Origin: Monocercomonoides exilis
Taxonomy: Eukaryota > Preaxostyla > Oxymonadida > Polymastigidae
Assembly (NCBI GenBank): GCA_001643675.2
Contig: LSRY02000002.1
Location: 967,501 to 1,031,500 of the forward strand
DNA length: 64,000 nt
Direction of reading: 5' to 3'
Part shown: positions 56,901 to 64,000 of the stretch, piece after piece
Numbering within the stretch: position 1 is the stretch's first letter
Layout of the letters: each line of letters begins with the position of its first letter
Notes under the pieces: generated by a model
Told to the model about the DNA's origin: nothing
The model's input: the letters and a program-made list of their open reading frames with translations, nothing else
The model's database searches: none
Position numbers and translations under genes: made by a program

Positions 56901-59900
56901 GTTACGCCCAGTTTCAGACATACGACATGAAATAATTGAAGATTTGAATTCACAGGGAGTCAATCTATTTTCAAAGCAAGTTTCTTTGCTATCTTCGGTT
57001 TGCCAATTGATATCTTTATGTAAATTATGTTGAATGTGAATGAGATTTTTCAAAAATAAAGCAAATGAATGAGAATTATTAGATTTCCACCCCCTTTTTT
57101 GATTTGATATTTTTGCTCTTTTTTTTATCTTTTAGCATATTTTTATTTGTCATTATCATTGATTTCTTTAAAAAAATGCTTTTATATGATGATTTTGATT
57201 CTTTTTCTTTTCTTCGAATATTTTTTCATCAAAATTTTATTCACAAAGATTTTATATATGAGCGGCCGTGCAATAATCCCTTATGTCTCTCCTCTTGTCA
57301 CACTTTCACTCGCCTTTGCTGAAGTTTCTGTTGAAGACGAGGTCTCTAAAGCAGGAATCGAACTTCTAGCACATGTCTGCCAATCTGTTTATTTATTGTG
57401 GTTAAAAATGATTTTTCTGTTTCTGTTTCTATTTCTTTCTCATTTCTTATGAAATTTTTTATTTTATTCTCACGTTATATATATAAATTTATAATTTCTT
57501 TCTATCAAATAAAAAAAATTCGATTAATAGGTGTTGCGCACTCTTCTCACATGCTATCCGATTGAAGCGCGTAGTCATCCAATCAGCTGCTTTTCGGATC
57601 CTTCGTTTTTGGCATCTCATCCGCTTTTCTGGAATGTCAGGTTTTACAATTCTGACAAAGGAAAGAAGCCATTTTTCACTCCTTCCTTTTATTCGGGTAT
57701 AGACAACACTTTTGGCGAGATGGACGAATTTGAAGAAGAAGAATCTCAAACCAATTCAACATCAAATTCATTTTCCTCAACTTCACAATCTTCATCAACC
57801 ACAAAGCAACACACACAATCGTTCTTTTATGATGACAGCCGCTATTCTAACAAGTTGATCACAAAGTTTCGACAGAAGCCGAGTTTCAAAACAAGCAGTG
57901 TTTGGCACATTCCGCAGCCAGACGAAATCGAAGGCGGAGCTTTTGTGCTGCGGCAGACAATATCGATGCTGCTTGACGAAATGAAAGGCATTGTCAAAGA
58001 AGACAGTCTGTTTATTTCCACTTCAAAGATTTGCGTGAAGAAAAAAACAAAAATAAACAAAAAAGCTAAAATGGAAGAGAATAATGAAGAGCTCGAGTTG
58101 GATGAGATTGAGATTGAAGAAGGTTTAAGCAAAGAGGCAGATGAAAATGAAAGCGAAGATTCTTTCGATTGGAATGAAGAAGCAGACCAGGACGAAGACG
58201 GAAATCGATCAAGCAAAAGCGAGCTTGACGACTTGGACGATATGGATTTGGATTCAGAGACAAAAGAAGCACCGAAAGAGGCAATGAAGTTGTCAAATTC
58301 AAATTCAGAAGCAAAAGATGAAGAAGGCAAAGAAAGCAAATCGGACGAACCATCTTCCCAACAACAACAGCAGTCTTCTGCCTCAGTCTATCGCTCCCTC
58401 CGCATCCAGGTCAGAGCGAAACTTATGAAAACTATCAGTTTCTTGTATCTTGTCATTGCAGAAGCGATGCCGCTGCTTCAGCCGTTCACCTCCACAGATC
58501 TTACACCGTCTTTACAGCGCTTTGCAATAAGCAGAGGTTTAGCTTCTTTAAAGCCACCTACGAGTAAAACAAGATATTCTCCATCTTTTGTTCCTGGGCC
58601 AAAAGACGTCACTCCATCACTTTCGCCTGTTTTGATGTCGGATTCAAGTTCTCCGACATATGAACTGGCTGCTTCACCAGCTATAGGCAGCTTGGAATAT
58701 ACATCCGATTCAGCTTATTCTCCAAGCATGTCTAACGTCAATGGAGTTGTTGAGGCTGTTGCTGAAAACAACTTGGAATCGTATTTTGAATCTGAGGAAG
58801 CGATCGAGCTGAACATCGATCTTGATGGAGGCACCAGCCTTGGGAATCAGACGGAAGAAGATGAGGCACAAGATGAAGCGGAGGCGATTGATACGATCGT
58901 CGCAGACAACGAAGAACAAGATGCAAATGCAGGCTTGATTGATCCGTTGGATGAAGAGACAGCGATGCAAATAATGGAACGAGTGTTGACAGTTGAGATT
59001 GGTGAGAATGAAAATGGAAACGCAATATTTGACCCAGTGCAAGGGAAGTTTGATTATCCTATTCCGTTACCTTTGAAAAGCGAGTGTAAACCAATGCACA
59101 AAGAAAGAAAATTCCAGGAAACTGTTATGCGAACAATGAATACCACCGATGGAGGAGCGGCAGATATTGAAAACGGGATTATAATGGATAAGTATCCAAG
59201 AAAAAAGACAAGGAAAGAAACAGCTTATTGGTTCAAAAACAAATACGACGATGAAGAAACAAGTGACTCTCAAGACGATGAGATTAACAACACTTCTGCA
59301 TCTTCTTCAGAAACAACAGAAACATCAAGCACAGAGGAAGATAAATCGACAAACACTTTCCAGATAATTCCAGTGACATTTTCAGTCCCCACGTTGGAGC
59401 ACATATTTGAAATAACACATCTCCTTGCACATTTTCTGATGAAATACACTCCTGATGAAACAGATGCCATTATGATTGTTTTTAGTCTTATGCGTTCGCT
59501 TCTGGCATTTCCGGACTTGTCCACAATGGATCGATTTGCGCTTCTCAACTTATCCAACATGGATTCCACTAGAATCCTTACGGAAGCTGGCTCTTCACGA
59601 ATTTTTGCAATTGCCGATGAAAACAAAGATTCTGTTAAAAGATGGGAATTTCAGATGTCACAAATGCATAACTTTAAAGTTGGTACAAAAAAAGAAAAGA
59701 AGAGTTTTCCTCAATCTGGTTCCTCTCCCAATCTTGTTTCATCATTTGCTCAAAATAACAACGATGGAGAATTAACATTTTCTTATCCTTTTCATTCATC
59801 TCATATTCTTCCAGTCATGCAGATCATTCTTCAAGATCTTCTAGAATTGTTTGTCCGCACGTCAGTTTCATTTGGGCGTGTTGCTGCTCTCACCACGCTC

Positions 59901-62900
59901 AACAAATCTCAGCTGAAAATCATTCTTTCACAGGGAATGAAGATGTTTGTAGATGGAGTGACAGATGAGAAAGAGCTCCAGCGTCTATTGCTAATCCTGT
60001 CACACAAACAATTTCAGGGATTTTACATGTCGATGCCATGGCTTTTGAGGGCATATCTTTCGCATGTGACTGACACTTTCAAATGCAAAGACGAACGCAT
60101 TCGCCAGCTGGCTCTTCGTGTGTTTCCGAGAGATTTGACTCGCTTTTGCACAAATCAGTTTACTATCAACTATCCTCCTGCTTATGCAATCTTTGATGAG
60201 GAGTACGAAGTCTTTAGAAACAGACAGAAGTGGCTTATCACTGAAGCAAATGAAAGATGCGATTTAAATAAAAATGATTCAAAAGGCGATCAACATTCAA
60301 GTCAAAGAGAATCAAGCTGCTCGCAAGAAAAGAGAAATAATGATGAATATTCAGACGCTTTTGAAGAAGACTCATTAGACTCTCTGGACGAGATATTGCA
60401 GCCTCACAATCTTCTTATTCCATACGAAACAATTTCGCAAAAAGAGATTGCTGCTGTCCGCAACAGTTCAAAAGCAAAATTGAGGAAAACGTTAATTCTT
60501 CGAGCGCTTCACATTTTGAGTATCACCCGTCTGTCAGAAGATGCATATGCTCTTCTCACTCGGACAGAATGCCCCCTGCAGCTCGTATGCCTTCTTCTTC
60601 GAGTTCTCTACTTCTGCAGCTGCTCCTTGCTTCTGACTGAGCCACAGCTTCGTGCGCTCCTCCCAATTATTTTGAGCAAGAGAAAAGAAGAGTCCACATT
60701 GGCATTAGAGATCATCGGCAATCAACTGAAAATGCGTCTCAACATTGAAGAATCATTCGTCAAGCTAGACACAGATACTTGGGAGAGGACTCATATCAAG
60801 ATGTTTGATTTAGCTCCAATGCCACGAAATCACGAAGAAGCACAAAACCTGGTTAATTTGAATATATTGCTAAAAGGAGTGTATGCATGGCCACACTCCG
60901 TTGGGGTAGTTCCATTAACATTGTGGAGGTCAAGCAAGAGTTACGAGAAAAACAAAGAATATTTGAAGCAATGGACTAAGAAGTGGATGGGGAGCAAGAG
61001 AAAGTTTGAGTCTCCGCAAAATCTGATCCCATTGCTTCACAACATTTGGAGTGCTTCAAATGAAACTCAACTCGCAAGTGAATATGAAGCAAAGATGAAA
61101 GTGGACAAAAAGGAGAGCGAGGTATTTTGCTGCAAAGATCAAAGGGAAATAACGAAAGCAGATGGAAATAATGAAATTGAAGCAGGAAGATTACCATTTT
61201 CTGAAGCAAAGAAGGAGGATGATAATGAAGGATCATTGGACGATAAGAATTGCATATCTTCCAGGCTGCATTCACTTTCTACGGATGTTTCTGATTTTTT
61301 TATTCCATATCAAAACGAATTTGATGAATTGCTGTCTTTATTGGAGATTGATAAAGTTGTTTCAGTGGTTTTTGAAGCAATAAAGAAAAAGTGCTTGTGC
61401 AGAGATCCATGTTCACCAACTGCTTTCCCTCAATCTGCATCTCCATTGAGCTTTAATAGCAATACAGAAAAACTGACTGCTCAAAAATCACCTTCTAATT
61501 CGTTGTGTGAATCTTTTGATCACTCAGAGAACAATTCATTGAAATCAACAACTCCATTAACAAAATCAAAAAATCTCAATACACAAAATATTCAAAGTGC
61601 AGAAACAGCAGATTCACCATTAACTTGCATTTTTGAATCATCTTCACCTGCATCAACAAATTTGCCTTTGACTGGCTATAACTCTTTTTCAGATAACTCT
61701 CGTGGATTGTCATTCTCGCACTCTCCTCCTCTTCCCAAAACTTTAGAAGACCATTCTTTGTTCTTGCAACTTCTACTAAATTTGATTGAAAGAACCTCAT
61801 ACAATTATTGCGTTGAAAAGCATAAAAATTTGCGAGAAATCATTTTTTATTGTGCAAAAAAGGAAGTCAGAAAAAGAACAAATTTGCTCAAAAAAGGAAG
61901 CTCGATAAATGAAGTGATGGATATTGCAAATAACGATAAGGTTGATCACATCAATCTTTCAAACATGGAATATGAACATGAGAAAACGGAGAATCACTCA
62001 GATGAAGATAATTACACTCATAGAGATAGGAAAAATTCGATTTCTGAGGAAGAAGCAAAAATACGATTTCTTCGAAACGAAGAAATTAGATATATCAATT
62101 TTGCAATCTTTGACCCATACTTCCGTTTCTTTCAAAGAGACTTTGAAACATATATTTTCACTTACAATTCGCAATTAACTGGACGTCTCGTTAAGCTTTC
62201 GTTAAGCGAGCAAACGTCCTTGTCAAAACTTGCTCAATCAGCATCCTCACCCACAATTGCACAGATGGAGCAACAGTCCAGTGAATCTCTTCGGAAGCTG
62301 CAAAACTGTGAAAGTCTAATAAATTCGAATTCAAATGCTTCTGATTATTCTTCACTTTTATCTGCACTTACAACACAATCACTCTGCAACCGCGAGAATA
62401 ACCGCAACTTAACAGCAGCAACTTTACTTCATTTCTTTTCTCTTAAGTCGAATAGTTCTCAGTTTATATTTATTCTCACATATGTGGCTTCTGCTCATTC
62501 GAAAGAAGACGCAATTTTGAAATACTTTGCACAGAACTTTATATGCTTTTGCTTGTCGTTGTGTGGGTACGCATTCTTTCAGATCTGGCTGCCTTACCTG
62601 GACGACATTATTTCAGAGGAGAAAATCAGCCAGTCGGAAAATGCGGCATTGTTCTCAATGTTTGTCACAATTTTGCTTCGAAGCGGACCATTGTGCAACT
62701 TCGACGAGTGGATGAAGATGAGAGATGCGATGAAACCGCTCATTGTCCAAGCAACGTATGGAATGGGGTCGAATTTTGGGTATTTGCTTCGGGCATTTGA
62801 GAAAGGGCGCTCAACTGGAGATATTCGCTTTACAGCATGGCTGACAGAGCTGTTTATTGCTCCAATTATTTACGTCCCAAAGATGACAATCACAATGAAG

Positions 62901-64000
62901 ACACAGGTTAGTGCTTTGGCGATGGAAAAAAGATACCAACAAGTTCTGAAAAACAAATATGACAAGCAAAGCGTAGAATCAAATGAACGAAATAGCAGTC
63001 AAACACAGCTATCTCCATCGAATAAAATACTTTGCAAGCCAACTTCAACACCTTTTTATCAGCAAAAACAGTCAACATTGGAAATTGCTTCACAAACAAA
63101 TGAAAACAATATTTTGTTTGATTCATTTGATAATCCTCCACAAAGCATTGTTGAAGCAAATTGGTTTGATCACCGTCCATATGATTCACAATTGACACCA
63201 GCGAAAACACCTCTTCGGATTGATTCAGCTTCATTCCTGCCAATCACCGAATATCCATATAACCACATTCAGAATCTTATTAAACTTTGGAATTCAATAA
63301 AGATATCTCATAAAGCCGAAGCAATCAAAACGGAAGTAGAAAAGGAGAACGATGAAGAGTCCGATCAAAGTTCTTTCAAAACTCTTCTTGAGGTTGCCGA
63401 GCGAAATGCAGATGAACCAACAAAAATTAATGCACGGCCTTCATCATCATCATCATCATTAGAGATTGAGCCGGCAATCAAAGACAGAGTCATTCATTCT
63501 TTGGAATCCGATGATGAGACACTGTTTGGCTTATCGCCATCACTGGAGCAGAAGCTGATGAGAGCATGCCGTGTTCTTCTGAAAATGTTCAGCACAACTG
63601 GAATGGTCCATTCAGCAATTCCAACAATGCTTACTCGCTTGGACAATCAAATCCGCTTCGTGCTGTCAAATTCAGCAGTAATTGTGTCTCAATTAATTCA
63701 AACAACACAAGCACCGCTGAGGCGTTCTACAAAATCATGGATTGATTCAAATTGTAGCAGGGCCAGGAGCAATTGTCATTTGAATTTAACAAGAGTTCTC
63801 GAAAAGTCAATCACCTCGAATGAACCTTTTGATAATGAAAACAACAGTATTACTGTAAATTCAACAAAAGAAGAAAATGACGAAATCCACAGGCCACAAA
63901 AATCTGAATCATTAGAATCAATTTGCTCAGTTCCTTTATTTATGGACAAGGCATTTGAAATGCGAATAGATCAAATGAACCGCAATGTATTTTGGGCATG
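53953..64000 (+). CDS. PA200/Blm10-like proteasome activator, enlarged, 3' end outside window
   Basis: Proposed exons: 53953-54230, 54336-54398, 54472-54695, 54764-56997, 57249-57386 and 57531 to the window end. All phases agree (2, 2, 1, 0, 0), giving over 3135 residues with no stop by 64000. Introns are 105, 73, 68, 251 and 144 nt; the first donor is the least certain. PA200/Blm10 proteins are HEAT-repeat solenoids (about 1800-2200 residues) capping the 20S proteasome. Support: an N-terminal helical region (CDEIDKICSLILLALTKNIP), LFVVWFLRTLCLRVESSY, the middle-domain-like DWATRLLTRVLSLTHTVQPF, VSPLVTLSLAFAEVSVEDEV, then SSVWHIPQPDEIEGGAFVLR, which resembles the PA200 WHVP..EE..FA element, and helical repeats to the edge (e.g. 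ILRALHILSITRLSEDAYAL). Acidic, Ser- and Gln-rich insertions inflate the protein. Another HEAT-repeat family is the alternative. Confidence 0.6.

Noticed and set aside
1-64000. Alternative genetic code with TAA/TAG as glutamine, known in some oxymonads
   Set aside because: Genes here end naturally at TAA and TAG (713-715, 1565-1567, 13647-13649) where homology or domain structure ends, and Gln is encoded by CAA/CAG.

Overview
The window is from a nuclear genome of a eukaryotic microbe. Very long genes are separated by AT-rich gaps, several open frames join only through short GT..AG introns, and the proteins are of eukaryotic type (a STE20-family kinase, a cyclin, a PA200/Blm10-like proteasome activator, an ER enoyl-CoA reductase). 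TAA, TAG and TGA all close frames, so the code looks standard. Giant serine-rich proteins, an enormous secreted/membrane beta-helix protein ending in a kinase-like tail, a bacterial-type GH25 lysozyme and degenerate DNA transposons together suggest an anaerobic metamonad, most like an oxymonad (Preaxostyla). That placement is inference; no rRNA or tRNA gene was seen to test it.

Layout. 1-715: 3' end of a very-long-chain enoyl-CoA reductase gene (+). 1565-2332: GH25 lysozyme (-), divergent from a 3-exon serine-rich giant (+, 2381-13649, about 3634 aa) with only 48 bp between the two start codons. 13650-16423: gene-free AT-rich stretch holding a 350-bp foldback repeat. 16424-28948: intronless gene (-) for a ~4174-residue modular beta-helix receptor with a degenerate kinase tail. 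29146-36496: large coiled-coil protein (-) with very short introns. 36796-40497: GCK-III/MST-like kinase (-) with a ~900-residue serine-rich tail. 41316-41942: small cyclin (-).

42.4-52.4 kb is an island of dead DNA transposons: a mariner/Tc1-like copy (A) containing a TA-flanked MITE; a second, related mariner copy (B) split by a 3.0-kb element with ~340-bp near-identical terminal inverted repeats and an 8-bp target duplication; and a decayed pogo/Tigger-like element. The 3.0-kb insert carries a broken piece of a paralogue of the beta-helix receptor gene at 16-29 kb, the most striking observation here.

52936-53649 encodes a small protein with a possible acylation N-terminus (-). 53953-64000 is a six-exon gene (+), still open at the window edge, whose sequence looks like a greatly enlarged PA200/Blm10.

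The genes do not form a pathway. Intron boundaries were placed by eye from frame continuity and protein similarity; all family calls are from memory, without database searches.
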